Position numbers and translations under genes: made by a program | The notes under the pieces: generated by a model | The model's database searches: none | Told to the model about the DNA's origin: nothing | What the model saw: the letters and a program-made list of their open reading frames with translations, nothing else | Shown: positions 15,989 to 24,640 of the stretch, piece after piece | Numbering within the stretch: position 1 is the first letter of the stretch | Layout of the letters: every line of letters starts with the position of its first letter | Origin: a virus | IMG/VR virus record: IMGVR_UViG_3300042868_008033 | Span: 23,254-87,253 of that record | Strand: one strand, 5' to 3' | DNA length: 64,000 nucleotides

Positions 15989-16017
15989 ATTATAACATGG
16001 GTAGTTATATATGTCAA
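15989..16017 (-). promoter_or_regulatory. Sigma70-type promoter before the phosphoesterase
   Basis: TTGACA (16012-16017), 17-nt spacer, TATAAT (15989-15994), both boxes perfect. It sits 23 nt before the phosphoesterase ATG, and its -35 box overlaps the end of the upstream gene. Confidence 0.85.
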
Positions 16018-16334
16018 GCCACACTGTTGTTTAATTGCGACACACGTAGGATCCTTACCTGGTCATCAGGCACGGCAAACATCCTTGCTCGGAAATATGT
16101 AAGGCCATGGCTGTGGTGAGGCATCTTTGTAAATTCAACACTTTTAGTTTTCATCAATTCATCCAGCAGGACTATTAACAACCTTTGTTTGATATCATCC
16201 TGAAATGTTGCAACATTCATCCGCAACTGTTCCAAGTCACTAACAATAAGTTGCGCTTTAATCATATTGCCTTTGATGGCATATTCCATTTCTTTAATAT
16301 CAATAGGCAAATTCCATGGATCAATAATAGCCAT
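16014..16334 (-). CDS. Hypothetical helical protein
   Basis: 106 aa, mainly helical (MIKAQLIVSDLEQLRMNVA; IKQRLLIVLLDELMKTK), with a C-terminal beta region (FRARMFAVPDDQVRILRV). No known family. ATG overlaps the upstream stop by one base. The stop codon falls inside the -35 box of the phosphoesterase promoter. Confidence 0.55.
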   Translation of the reverse strand: MAIIDPWNLPIDIKEMEYAIKGNMIKAQLIVSDLEQLRMNVATFQDDIKQRLLIVLLDELMKTKSVEFTKMPHHSHGLTYFRARMFAVPDDQVRILRVSQLNNSVA

Positions 16335-16723
16335 TAGTCCACTCTTTCAATGGCCATTTCACAGTTGATAATCATCTCACAATCATCATTAGACCAACCA
16401 TTATCTTCAAGGTCTAACCATGAATTACCTTCTTCAAAGAAGTTTTCTAACCATTCACGGGTTTCATCATCACAGTCATCGAAATCGTGTTCTTCCCAAC
16501 AACCATCATCCAATTCAATCATCTCACAATCATAACCACAACTATATAAATCTACACCTTCTTCCAATACTGGCGGTGTATCACCATCAGACGGCGGCGT
16601 TTGAATGTGAAATTCACCCCATCGCCAACCAGTTTCAATCACAATTTTATTATCACCTAATGATAGATGATTACGTTCAATAATGGATTTTTTCCATTCC
16701 GGTTTAATACTCCATGTAGCCAT
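16334..16723 (-). CDS. Very acidic hypothetical protein
   Basis: 129 aa with a strongly acidic Trp/Cys-containing second half (GYDCEMIELDDGCWEEHDF; DDETREWLENFFEEG). Acidic small phage proteins sometimes mimic DNA, but nothing here proves that. No metal motif with regular spacing. Coupled to both neighbours by single-base overlaps. Confidence 0.55.
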   Translation of the reverse strand: MATWSIKPEWKKSIIERNHLSLGDNKIVIETGWRWGEFHIQTPPSDGDTPPVLEEGVDLYSCGYDCEMIELDDGCWEEHDFDDCDDETREWLENFFEEGNSWLDLEDNGWSNDDCEMIINCEMAIERVD

Positions 16724-17070
16724 TATTTTTTCTCCTGAATAGGTTCAATCTTTGGTTCTTCGTATGTCATTGGTTGTTCATATCTTGGCATAGCACCAAT
16801 AAATGCACCACTGGTTGCTTTACGTAAAGCATACAATGGAAAGAAAACAACAGCCAATGCAAGTGTAATGCCAATGCCAACTGCAACAAAACATTTTACA
16901 TAAAAAATATAGGTCACTTCAAGCATCAGATTCCAGAATCCTGCTGTGCCAAAGTTTTCTGTAGGGTCACCATCATTAAAGGTGCGAATGTGTTTGATAA
17001 ACTGTTTATTCAAAATTTCTGTTTGATTGGTAAGAATATCAACAATACCACGGTACAAACTAATCATCAT
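16723..17070 (-). CDS. Small inner-membrane protein
   Basis: 115 aa. A long hydrophobic region (about 50-82, TYIFYVKCFVAVGIGITLAL and onward) can cross the membrane once or twice. The C-terminus is Pro/Glu-rich and probably cytoplasmic. GGAG precedes the first of two ATGs. It is part of a group of membrane and lipoproteins at 16.7-18.3 kb. Function unknown. Confidence 0.6.
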   Translation of the reverse strand: MMISLYRGIVDILTNQTEILNKQFIKHIRTFNDGDPTENFGTAGFWNLMLEVTYIFYVKCFVAVGIGITLALAVVFFPLYALRKATSGAFIGAMPRYEQPMTYEEPKIEPIQEKK

Positions 17071-17079
17071 ACTAACTCC

Positions 17080-17607
17080 TTATCTTAATGTGTAGTGTGC
17101 AACAACAGCATTAGGTTTCTTTAATGCTTCAGCACGCCGTTGTTTATATTTTACATTCTCAACATCTAACAACTTGGTTTCAGAGGTGTCTTTCTTATCC
17201 CAAATTGCCTCACACTGAGATTTATTATAGTCTGTAAATTGTAGGCAATCCTCGATGAAATATTTTCTATCATCTTCTGGTTTTGTCATCAATTCTTCTT
17301 TGTTGGTCGGTTGTGGATCCACACCTTCTTGAATCTTCTTTTCATCTAATTCAATATGGACAGGATTTTCAGGAATAATTACCTTTTCAATGATGATTTG
17401 CTCTTGCTCAACTTTAGGCACCACTGGTGTTTTTGGTCTGTGATTGGCCAAGACAACAACCGCAGCTAAAGCCATAACACCAATGATGATTTGTTTCCAC
17501 CAAAGAAAGAAAACAAGACCAAGAACAAATACACCAATAGCACCAAATACAATGATTTCCATTGTGTGTTGGGAAATACCAGAATCATTGACGATTTCGG
17601 AATACAT
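17080..17607 (-). CDS. Membrane-anchored hypothetical protein
   Basis: 175 aa. Two adjacent hydrophobic helices (about 17-36 and 41-54; IIVFGAIGVFVLGLVFFLWW, then IIIGVMALAAVVVLANH) are followed by about 120 mostly charged residues with two cysteines. The Pro/Val/Glu-rich linker (PVVPKVEQEQIIIEKV) looks extended. It may reach across the periplasm. No known family. Confidence 0.6.
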   Translation of the reverse strand: MYSEIVNDSGISQHTMEIIVFGAIGVFVLGLVFFLWWKQIIIGVMALAAVVVLANHRPKTPVVPKVEQEQIIIEKVIIPENPVHIELDEKKIQEGVDPQPTNKEELMTKPEDDRKYFIEDCLQFTDYNKSQCEAIWDKKDTSETKLLDVENVKYKQRRAEALKKPNAVVAHYTLR

Positions 17608-17617
17608 TTAAATCACC

Positions 17618-17866
17618 TTATTGACGATAAGCCACTTCACATTGAACAGAAACTGGATACATGATTGTGCCATGATCCGTTTTCTGCGGCAGTGTTTGAA
17701 TCACTGGACGCATTTTTGCGTCTATACAATCTTTAGACGACCGAATTACTTCAGCACGTTCAATGACCTTTGCTTTTTCGAAACCATCCAATTTGGGAGT
17801 TGAACACGCAGCTATCACTAAAAAAAGAATAGTAAACATACCATATCTCAAAGTTTTGTTAAACAT
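17618..17866 (-). CDS. Small lipoprotein
   Basis: 82 aa from ATG 17866 behind AAAGGA. The signal peptide has a lipobox LVIAAC with the lipidated Cys at residue 21, followed by STPKLDGF. The mature part has two more Cys (CIDAK; VQCEVAYRQ). Probably anchored in the outer membrane. A role in lysis or exclusion is possible but not shown; a separate spanin pair lies at 53.5-54.2 kb. Confidence 0.65.
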   Translation of the reverse strand: MFNKTLRYGMFTILFLVIAACSTPKLDGFEKAKVIERAEVIRSSKDCIDAKMRPVIQTLPQKTDHGTIMYPVSVQCEVAYRQ

Positions 17867-18080
17867 TTTTAATCCTTTCAATTAACTGTGATGCTTCAGT
17901 AAAATTGGACACATCATCAGTGAATTCCATTTCCTGAATCATCAATTCAGCTTTTGCCATACGAATTAATTCTAATGCATAGGCAACATCATCGTTATCG
18001 GCTTGATCCAGCCATTCATCAAAACCTTCATTGGTCGTATTCATAATAAAATCCAGGTTATCTCGGTCCCACTTATTCAT
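17859..18080 (-). CDS. Small acidic protein
   Basis: 73 aa from the ATG within the 8-nt overlap ATGAATAA with the upstream gene. Acidic and helical (FDEWLDQADNDDVAYALELI; MIQEMEFTDDVSNF). No family recognised. Its end overlaps the lipoprotein start, so translation is likely linked. Confidence 0.55.
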   Translation of the reverse strand: MNKWDRDNLDFIMNTTNEGFDEWLDQADNDDVAYALELIRMAKAELMIQEMEFTDDVSNFTEASQLIERIKNV

Positions 18081-18282
18081 TGAAGTTCGCCTTGATGCCA
18101 TTGTCTTTAAATAGAATGCCAAAAAGAGCAGTTAAACCCATTGCTGTGATAAAACCTATTTCATTCACACCATTAATTGCGGGAATAAGAAACATATTCC
18201 AAAGCAACATAACAAATAATGAATTCAAAGAAAGTAGGAATGCAACTATTGCTGCTCGCATCAAAAATTTAGACCAGTTCAT
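18073..18282 (-). CDS. Small two-helix membrane protein
   Basis: 69 aa from ATG 18282 behind CGGAGAAG. Two hydrophobic segments (about 8-32, AAIVAFLLSLNSLFVMLLW; about 38-60, VNEIGFITAMGLTALFGILF) make a hairpin-like membrane protein. Holin-like size and topology, but it is far from the endolysin. Function unknown. Confidence 0.55.
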   Translation of the reverse strand: MNWSKFLMRAAIVAFLLSLNSLFVMLLWNMFLIPAINGVNEIGFITAMGLTALFGILFKDNGIKANFNE

Positions 18283-18311
18283 AACTTCTCCGTTTATAGT
18301 GGGACGAAGCA

Positions 18312-18635
18312 TTAGGCTTCAGCAGTTTCAGTAGTTGTTGGTTGTGCAACAGGTGTTGTTTTAGGTGCGCCAACATAACGACCATTCTTATCAAACTCGG
18401 TATAATTAACCAACTGATATGCTGTTACAGCACGGCCGGTTTTATGCACCTTGATGATACCGCCATCTTTGCGGATGTTATAGATGTTTGTGGATAAGCG
18501 ATAGAGAACCGCTTCTTGATCCGTGCCTTTGAAACAGGACTTAATCTCATCTGGAGATACAGGTTTACCTGACAAAAGGGTTACGGTGATTTTTTCGTGG
18601 CGATTTTGTTTGCCTGAGCGAACGGTGTTTGACAT
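18312..18635 (-). CDS. Hypothetical protein, possible DNA-binding helix-turn-helix
   Basis: 107 aa from ATG 18635 behind AAAGGA. After a basic N-terminus (RSGKQNRHEKITVTLLSG) comes a pattern like a small winged helix (VSPDEIKSCFKGTDQEAVLY; LSTNIYNIRKDGGIIKVHKT). This resembles short phage regulators, but no family match is certain. It is the first gene after a TTGCCA/TATAAT promoter. Confidence 0.55.
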   Translation of the reverse strand: MSNTVRSGKQNRHEKITVTLLSGKPVSPDEIKSCFKGTDQEAVLYRLSTNIYNIRKDGGIIKVHKTGRAVTAYQLVNYTEFDKNGRYVGAPKTTPVAQPTTTETAEA

Positions 18636-18679
18636 TTTAAGTCCTTTCAAAATTACATGATAAGAGTACCAACATATGA

Positions 18680-18708
18680 ATTATAACACAAAGATGGCAT
18701 GTTGGCAA
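18680..18708 (-). promoter_or_regulatory. Sigma70-type promoter (TTGCCA class)
   Basis: TTGCCA (18703-18708), 17-nt spacer, TATAAT (18680-18685). It lies 45 nt before the ATG at 18635 and just beyond the end of the CobS-like gene. Confidence 0.8.
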
Positions 18709-18731
18709 CCATCCAGTGTTGTTTTTTTACA

Positions 18732-19874
18732 TCAGAATGGAATTTCATCCGTATTTACCACCGTAGGGGCTTTTCCTACGGGAGCATCAACTTTCGCATC
18801 AACCTTGGAATACAAGTCGAGGAACGCCATTTTGGTGTCTGTGTCGAACCGTGCCACGCATAGTTCAATAGCTTTCATTCGGTCGCCAAAGATTTTAAAT
18901 GCTTTAGCAATGTGGACCAAACGGCGTGTGGAGATAACTTCATCAACAGCACCTTGGTCAAATGATTGTCGAACAATATCAGCCCATTGTGTCAACTTCT
19001 CAACAAAATCCTGGTCAGCAATCAATGGTGAAAGTATTTTCTTTTCAGTCTTAACATCAGGATATTCCTGTTCAACTGTAATAGGGAAACGTTCTAGGAA
19101 TGCATCATCTAGAATCTGTGAAAGGTAACGACCTTCTTCACTACCACGACCTTTAGTGTTTGCAGTAGCAATGACGTTGAACCCATCTTTTGGATATACC
19201 ATCTCACCGTTTTTCTTGTTGTAGTATGGTTTGCCTTCTAAGATACCTTGCAAACACATCAACTTATTAGAACCACGGTCAACTTCATCAATCAACAGAA
19301 TGGCGCCACGCTTCATTGCTGTAATAACAGGACCGTCACGATTAACAACGTTCCCATTAACAAGAGTAGGACCACCGAGCAAATCCGATTCATCAGTTTC
19401 AATACTAATGTTAACTCTAATGCACTCCCGCCCGAGCTCCGAGCAAGATTGTTCCACCATGAGGGTTTTACCATTACCTGAAAGGCCTGTAATGAACACA
19501 GGATAAAACAAATCAGACTTAATGATATTACGCAAATCTTTAAAAAATCCAAATGGCACATAATCTTTATACTTTGTAGGAATTGATACGTCAGAGTCAT
19601 CAACTAGTTTAGGTTGTTTGAATTCTAAAACTTGTGCAGCCAATGCAATTTCAAGTTCAGGTTCTTTAACAATTGTTTTCTTGGTGCCGATGTTAGGCAA
19701 TTTATATTCTCCTCGACCAACTCTATAATCAGACTTGGTTACAAACCAGTGTGGAAAAGAAAGGTCATTTTCTTCAATAACTTGTTGAATGCCGTCACGG
19801 GTCAAAATAGAACCTGTGCCATACAATTCTTCGGCTGCTTTAACAAAAGCGGTTTGATTGCGGTTTAAACTCAT
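18732..19874 (-). CDS. cobS: CobS-like MoxR-type AAA+ ATPase
   Basis: 380 aa. The N-terminal 100 residues are a phage-type extension, then a AAA+ core: Walker A GLSGNGKT (130-137), Walker B AILLIDEVD, sensor 1 FNVIATANTKGRG and an arginine-finger region DAFLERFPITVE. Phage proteins of this type are usually called CobS after the cobaltochelatase subunit. A chelatase role is unlikely here; they are thought to remodel a partner VWA protein. The likely partner is the VWA/HExxH protein at 38188-40278. Its own promoter lies at 19908-19936. Confidence 0.85.
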   Translation of the reverse strand: MSLNRNQTAFVKAAEELYGTGSILTRDGIQQVIEENDLSFPHWFVTKSDYRVGRGEYKLPNIGTKKTIVKEPELEIALAAQVLEFKQPKLVDDSDVSIPTKYKDYVPFGFFKDLRNIIKSDLFYPVFITGLSGNGKTLMVEQSCSELGRECIRVNISIETDESDLLGGPTLVNGNVVNRDGPVITAMKRGAILLIDEVDRGSNKLMCLQGILEGKPYYNKKNGEMVYPKDGFNVIATANTKGRGSEEGRYLSQILDDAFLERFPITVEQEYPDVKTEKKILSPLIADQDFVEKLTQWADIVRQSFDQGAVDEVISTRRLVHIAKAFKIFGDRMKAIELCVARFDTDTKMAFLDLYSKVDAKVDAPVGKAPTVVNTDEIPF

Positions 19875-19907
19875 ATTTTTCTCCAGTTATGACATCCACA
19901 TATTGGT

Positions 19908-19936
19908 ATTATACATGAAAATCAACTCAATGGCAA
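19908..19936 (-). promoter_or_regulatory. Sigma70-type promoter (TTGCCA class) before the CobS-like gene
   Basis: TTGCCA (19931-19936), 17-nt spacer, TATAAT (19908-19913), with AGTAGTAC immediately upstream of the -35 box. About 34 nt before the ATG at 19874. Confidence 0.8.
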
Positions 19937-19951
19937 GTACTACTAAAACAA

Positions 19952-20206
19952 TCATTCTGTCTCCCACTTTTCGGTTTGTTTAAAGGATTTCTCTTGGATT
20001 GTGAGGCTATCTTTAGATATATGCCTAGGATTACCACATAATCCACATTCAGGGTTTCCACAATCCATGGCATGGTGTTTGGCAAACTTGTGAGGTTCTT
20101 TAACATCCATGCCGTGGCGTTTGGCAATTTTCATTTGTTTTTTGATGGCAATCTCATCATTCTGCAAACGTTTTGAGTGTTTGATTTTATCTTCTTCTGT
20201 ACTCAT
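19952..20206 (-). CDS. Conserved small phage protein with a Cys knuckle
   Basis: 84 aa. The block HHAMDCGNPECGLCGNPRH (C-x4-C-x2-C with nearby His) is characteristic of a short protein found in many T4-like phages. It probably binds zinc. The rest is basic and helical (KHSKRLQNDEIAIKKQMKIA). It is the last gene of the rIIA-rIIB-ATPase run. Function unknown. Confidence 0.7.
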   Translation of the reverse strand: MSTEEDKIKHSKRLQNDEIAIKKQMKIAKRHGMDVKEPHKFAKHHAMDCGNPECGLCGNPRHISKDSLTIQEKSFKQTEKWETE

Positions 20207-20215
20207 ATTTAATCC

Positions 20216-21337
20216 TTAAAATGCATCGAAGTTGAAATACTTAGGTGATTCTTTCATTAAAATAATAGTGGTGCCGTTTTTCTCAAAGATGAACTGGCCA
20301 GTTTTGTTGTTGAATTTCACCAAGTCATCGTTGCCAAAATCTCTTTCGTTCCAACCTGAATCTTCACCTTGTTCATCATCAACAACCGCTGTGGCCAAGA
20401 GTTGCAAACCCTTAGTTTCTTGTGGTTCTACTTTATTTAAAGATTTGAACCAATAACTGACACTGATATCTTTTGATGACAATGGTGTACCTGTCCATTT
20501 TGTTGGACTCACACGGTCAGCCTTACGGTCACCACGATAGACTTCAATAGCATATGTAGCACCAGAATCAAACTCTGCCTTCACGTTAAGGATACGCATT
20601 GCATCTTGTGGCGATTCATTGTAACGATTCATTTCTTCAATCATTGCCTTCAACATATCAAAGTTAAATGCTGAAAATACAGAAGCAATGTTTACAATTC
20701 GTTCTGTATGTGATTTATCATTCAAGTTATCGGCACAGTACTCACGAATGAATGCCTCATCCAAACCTTTAAAGTTAACCATGTAGAAGATACGACCTGG
20801 TCGGTTACGCATATGCGAATCAACACGCCATTTATCATTACTGGTCAACATAAACAATTTCTTGGTTGAATAAATTCCATCCAATAATGTCAGCAATGCT
20901 TCTTGTTCTTCACTGTTATACACCTTCTCAAATTCATCAAACATCACAATACATGGTTGCTGAATAGATTGAATCAGTGTATTGAATTTATCACCATGCC
21001 ATGCAGCATTGATAACAATAGTTGGCACATTTTGTTTGGCCATTTCAATACAAATGTTTTTACTCAGCAAGGTTTTACCTGAACCTTTTTCACCCACGAG
21101 CATTACACCTGTGGATTTCTCACGATTCCAAAAACTGTTGATGATACGTTCAGTGTTACGAATCGTATCACCATACAGTTTTGTAGGCACATCAAAATTC
21201 TCAATCTGTTCGATATAGAAATTTTCGAATGGATCCTGCTTGACAACATAGTTGCCAGCAGGTAGAACCTCATGTAGGTCCATTGATTCTCTAGTGGCAA
21301 TACGAAATGTATTGCCTGACTTCATGTAGTAACTCAT
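20216..21337 (-). CDS. AAA+ family ATPase
   Basis: 373 aa. Walker A is GEKGSGKT (82-89), Walker B is CIVMFDEFEK, sensor 1 is KLFMLTSNDKWRVD, and an arginine finger is plausible at RNRPGRIFYMVNF. The C-terminal 100 residues are unassigned and may bind a partner. Such single-domain AAA+ proteins recur next to rIIA/rIIB in T4-like phages, with no proven role. The ATG overlaps an old TAA (TAATG) that now lies beyond the present rIIB stop. Confidence 0.8.
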   Translation of the reverse strand: MSYYMKSGNTFRIATRESMDLHEVLPAGNYVVKQDPFENFYIEQIENFDVPTKLYGDTIRNTERIINSFWNREKSTGVMLVGEKGSGKTLLSKNICIEMAKQNVPTIVINAAWHGDKFNTLIQSIQQPCIVMFDEFEKVYNSEEQEALLTLLDGIYSTKKLFMLTSNDKWRVDSHMRNRPGRIFYMVNFKGLDEAFIREYCADNLNDKSHTERIVNIASVFSAFNFDMLKAMIEEMNRYNESPQDAMRILNVKAEFDSGATYAIEVYRGDRKADRVSPTKWTGTPLSSKDISVSYWFKSLNKVEPQETKGLQLLATAVVDDEQGEDSGWNERDFGNDDLVKFNNKTGQFIFEKNGTTIILMKESPKYFNFDAF

Positions 21338-21353
21338 TAAGGTTCAATCCAGT

Positions 21354-21422
21354 TATTTGCGTTTTCTTGCACAGGTGGTTACCACCTTGCGGGCCAGCTA
21401 TTTGCGTTTTCTTGCACAGGTG
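21354..21422. repeat. 24-bp direct repeat at the end of rIIB
   Basis: The unit tatttgcgttttcttgcacaggtg (24 nt; its first 20 nt are tatttgcgttttcttgcaca) occurs exactly at 21354-21377 and 21399-21422. Both copies are in the rIIB frame and encode PVQENAN. The second copy in reading order lies after a TAA stop and continues NWIEP to a further TAA that overlaps the next ATG. Confidence 0.85.
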
Positions 21423-22137
21423 CAGTGAATTCTTCTTCATCAGATGGCATCACACCAACTTCACCAATCACTTCATAACGGCAGGCACGGCCTTTCGCAT
21501 TGTCATAATCTGTTGGAATGGATACAACATCACGGGGATTGATTTTAACAATCACAGTGCGTTCGCCGCCAAAGTGAGCCAAATAGGACTCAGAGCAGAA
21601 ATGCAAACCAGCAGAGCAAGTTTGATTCTTGTCATCATTAACTTGGTTACGTTCCATCTCCACAAACATACCAACAGAATTGTCCATTGTGCCTGTATGA
21701 CAATCTTTATAATCGTCACGGACTTTTTTGTATGCCAAGAAATGACCATCGCCTGTAATTGGCAAACGATTCTTTTCCAAGAAACCATACAACTCATTCA
21801 CAGCACGGAACGAAGGGTTTTCCATCATGTTCTGCATGAAGTTGGCCAATGGTTCAATTGGAAAACCTGATTGCAACATCTCAACCATACGGTTAACAAT
21901 AGCACCATGCATCTCTGTGCCTTTCCAAAACAATTTCTCGCCTTGTACTTCAATATTGCCTGCGCCGTAATTCAACACAACCTTTTTAGGATTGATTGTA
22001 TCACGTACAGTTTCCCAATCACTTGCCTTGATGGCATCAACTACCTTTTGATAGGTGATATGGGTTTTAGAAATTGTGTGTGGTGTATTATCAATAACAA
22101 CCACAACATTAGAACCTTGAATCAAATACGGAAACAT
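21379..22137 (-). CDS. rIIB: rIIB-like protein
   Basis: 252 aa from ATG 22137 (AGG 9 nt upstream), just after the rIIA stop. Features match phage rIIB-like proteins: an N-terminal strand-rich domain (YLIQGSNVVVVIDNTPH), a helical middle (IEPLANFMQNMMENPS) and a C-terminal block (GDGHFLAYKKVRDDYKDCH; CSAGLHFCSESYL). In T4, rIIA and rIIB counter the lambda Rex system; the biochemistry is unclear. Its last residues (SWPARW) look new, created by a short tandem duplication with a stop codon. Confidence 0.85.
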   Translation of the reverse strand: MFPYLIQGSNVVVVIDNTPHTISKTHITYQKVVDAIKASDWETVRDTINPKKVVLNYGAGNIEVQGEKLFWKGTEMHGAIVNRMVEMLQSGFPIEPLANFMQNMMENPSFRAVNELYGFLEKNRLPITGDGHFLAYKKVRDDYKDCHTGTMDNSVGMFVEMERNQVNDDKNQTCSAGLHFCSESYLAHFGGERTVIVKINPRDVVSIPTDYDNAKGRACRYEVIGEVGVMPSDEEEFTAPVQENANSWPARW

Positions 22138-22138
22138 C

Positions 22139-24301
22139 TTAAACACCTTTCACTGTGTCAACCAAATTAATATACTCACACACATCACCCTCATTTGCAT
22201 ACGAACTCAATTTATCAAGCAGAGGGTATCGCTTAGAAAAATCAGCCAATTTTTGTTTGTATTGTACAAGCAAATCTTCAACATCTACGTTGTTCTCAAC
22301 TTGCATTGCTCGCATCAATTGTTGTAACCAATGGATGCCTTTCAACTTTGGTAGACCAACAAAACCATCTAAGAATGCTTTTGCAGGACTCTTTACATCA
22401 ACACCATCAATCACCGTCTGGTAATTATAGTTGAAAATGTCGTGCTTGTCAAGCCGTTCCATCACGGTAGCCATACCAATTTTGGTATTTAAGTTATTAA
22501 CAGTGGTAGAAATGTGTTCTTCAAGGTTAATCCAGTTTGGCATCTTTTTGATGGTTTCAATATCACCTTTACGGACACCATACACATTAACTTTCAACTC
22601 ATCAATCTCGGTTCTATTCAACAACTGTTTCAACTGGTCAACATTGTGACGCAATTTGGTAAATTGAGGAACAAAGCCTAGCAATGGAACATAATAAAAC
22701 TTTTCAGTCTTATCAAACTTATCCAATGTATCAGCGGCACGCCAAACAAAATCTTGTGATGCTGAGCGATTGGATGCACCACCACGGCGTTCAAGGTGAA
22801 CAATAGTCACATTCTTACCAAAACCATTACCGCCACCAGCCTTACGTGGTTTCTCAGTCAAACTTGATGCAGCCATACGCTGTGCAGCAGGTGGATTGTG
22901 CAACATTGTATAGAAAGCAACCAAATTCATTGGTTTGGTTTTATCCAGTTTGTCCAACACAAACACATTTTCACGATAAGTGTTTTTCTCTTTATTGCGG
23001 AAATGGTGTTTAGCACGTTCAAATGAACCGGTCTTACAATCATTCTCAACAAACATTGAGATGTTGTCAACCTCGATATTGAAATATTCAATACGCTTTT
23101 GGTCTTTATCATAAGATACAGAATGACTACGATTCTTGCAACGGTTATTACCACGTTCAGACTCAAATTGTTTGATATGAATGTTCATAGCCTTCAAATC
23201 AAGCAAATCTGCCTTGATATCAAACGAATGATACCCAGCACCACGTACATCAAACAAAGCAAAACCAGTGTTGGTCACATATTCAAGCACTGCACCTTGC
23301 CATAATTCTTGGTGTTTCTTGTTATACAAAAACTTGGAACGTTCCCATTCACCTTCAATCACATCAGCTTCAGCAGTAAGAACCTTGGTCAATGCAGCAT
23401 TAACTGCAACCAATTTTTTACGAATAGAATCAATGGTCAATGGAATGTAGGACAAACCTTCACGTGATGCTTGAAAGTCCAACTCACCAATGCCAAATTC
23501 AAGCACAAGGCCACATTTCAACAATTGGTGTACACCTTCAAGTGATTGTTCGGCTTGTGGTACTTCAATAGGATATGCAATGTTACCCATCACAGCAATG
23601 GATGAGGTACGATTGTACCTATCAGATTTAACTGAATGAACACCGGGAATAATATTCTGTGTTTCATATTCAACACGTTCAATATTGATTGTGTTACCTG
23701 TGATTGTAGGCAATACAGGGAACCAACGATACACTTTAACTGCTTCATCAGTAAATTTACTAAAGTCATACCTGTCATTGACGGAGAATTTTACCTCAAC
23801 ACCATTAGATTCTGATACCGCTTCTTCACCCATCAGAGCAATAGATGGCACACCAACGTCATTGATAAAGGCAGAGTAAATGCCTTTGCGGCCATTTTGA
23901 ATGGCAGTGACAGTGAAGTTATCAGTATAAGAGAACGGAGATTTTGAACCAAGACCAAGAGCACCGATAAACTCATTAGATTCGGTTTTGGTTGATTCAA
24001 AATATGTGGTGTAAATTTTGGTTACTTGGTCATGTGACAAACCAGTGCCAAAATCACGAATAGAAAACCACGGTTCTAGTGTGGTTGGCAGGTGCACCTC
24101 GAAAGGTTGTGTGGTGCCTGCTGCGGTGTGACTATCAATGGCATTACATGACAGCTCACGAATTATCGCCTTAATCTTATTGGCGTACAAACCGCTGGAA
24201 AGAATGTTAAATGCTTTTGCTGAATTACGGATACGGAACTCACCGATTTCACCAACATTGGAAAGAATGGCCTCTGCTTGAGGTGCGCTATTGAGAATCA
24301 T
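22139..24301 (-). CDS. rIIA: rIIA-like protein with GHKL ATPase domain
   Basis: 720 aa from ATG 24301 behind AAAAAGG. The N-terminal GHKL (Hsp90/MutL-type) ATP-binding fold is clear: N-box RELSCNAIDSH (48-58), DFGTGLSHD, and a glycine-rich lid GALGLGSKSPF. The length suits the T4 rIIA family (725 aa). The partner rIIB follows directly. It is driven by a TTGCCA/TATAAT promoter 33 nt upstream, which fits early expression. Confidence 0.88.
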   Translation of the reverse strand: MILNSAPQAEAILSNVGEIGEFRIRNSAKAFNILSSGLYANKIKAIIRELSCNAIDSHTAAGTTQPFEVHLPTTLEPWFSIRDFGTGLSHDQVTKIYTTYFESTKTESNEFIGALGLGSKSPFSYTDNFTVTAIQNGRKGIYSAFINDVGVPSIALMGEEAVSESNGVEVKFSVNDRYDFSKFTDEAVKVYRWFPVLPTITGNTINIERVEYETQNIIPGVHSVKSDRYNRTSSIAVMGNIAYPIEVPQAEQSLEGVHQLLKCGLVLEFGIGELDFQASREGLSYIPLTIDSIRKKLVAVNAALTKVLTAEADVIEGEWERSKFLYNKKHQELWQGAVLEYVTNTGFALFDVRGAGYHSFDIKADLLDLKAMNIHIKQFESERGNNRCKNRSHSVSYDKDQKRIEYFNIEVDNISMFVENDCKTGSFERAKHHFRNKEKNTYRENVFVLDKLDKTKPMNLVAFYTMLHNPPAAQRMAASSLTEKPRKAGGGNGFGKNVTIVHLERRGGASNRSASQDFVWRAADTLDKFDKTEKFYYVPLLGFVPQFTKLRHNVDQLKQLLNRTEIDELKVNVYGVRKGDIETIKKMPNWINLEEHISTTVNNLNTKIGMATVMERLDKHDIFNYNYQTVIDGVDVKSPAKAFLDGFVGLPKLKGIHWLQQLMRAMQVENNVDVEDLLVQYKQKLADFSKRYPLLDKLSSYANEGDVCEYINLVDTVKGV

Positions 24302-24333
24302 TACAAAACCTTTTTCAATCAATCAATACAAGT

Positions 24334-24362
24334 ATTATATCAGAAATAATACCAACTGGCAA
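24334..24362 (-). promoter_or_regulatory. Early promoter before rIIA with an AGTACT palindrome upstream
   Basis: TTGCCA (24357-24362), 17-nt spacer, TATAAT (24334-24339). About 28 nt upstream lies AGTACTAAAGTACT, a near-perfect inverted repeat shared with other early promoters. Confidence 0.82.
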
Positions 24363-24404
24363 CCATGTTGTTGTTAACCTACAACAGTAGTACTTTAGTA
24401 CTAA

Positions 24405-24638
24405 TCAATGATATCCACCATAACAATGTTCCGTAACATAACTGACAACTGCTTGGCGACCATCATCATTCAAATTGAATACATCAATTGGATGTTTAAA
24501 ATTAAAATGCATATTTGGACTATCCCACCATCTATCTACCAATTCTTGGCGACCAAGCAATGCCATCAGCATATTATCACAATCAGCCTTTTGCAAAGCG
24601 TGTTGTATTTTATTTTGAACTTCTCTTTTGCGCCACAT
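24405..24638 (-). CDS. Small conserved phage protein
   Basis: 77 aa from ATG 24638 behind GGAG. Typical blocks are WRKREVQNKIQHALQK, then MALLGRQELVDRWWDSP, HFNFKHPIDVFNLNDDGR and a His-rich end (TEHCYGGYH). It is a recurring short protein in T4-like phages without an assigned function. Last gene of the early operon ending before rIIA. Confidence 0.65.
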   Translation of the reverse strand: MWRKREVQNKIQHALQKADCDNMLMALLGRQELVDRWWDSPNMHFNFKHPIDVFNLNDDGRQAVVSYVTEHCYGGYH

Positions 24639-24640
24639 AA

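Noticed and set aside
18676-19128. 150-codon plus-strand frame opposite the CobS-like gene
   Set aside because: Antisense shadow of a clear AAA+ ATPase; no supporting signals.
21307-21870. 187-codon plus-strand frame opposite rIIB
   Set aside because: Antisense to a conserved gene, rich in H, F, C and W as expected from reverse reading, and with no promoter or ribosome site.
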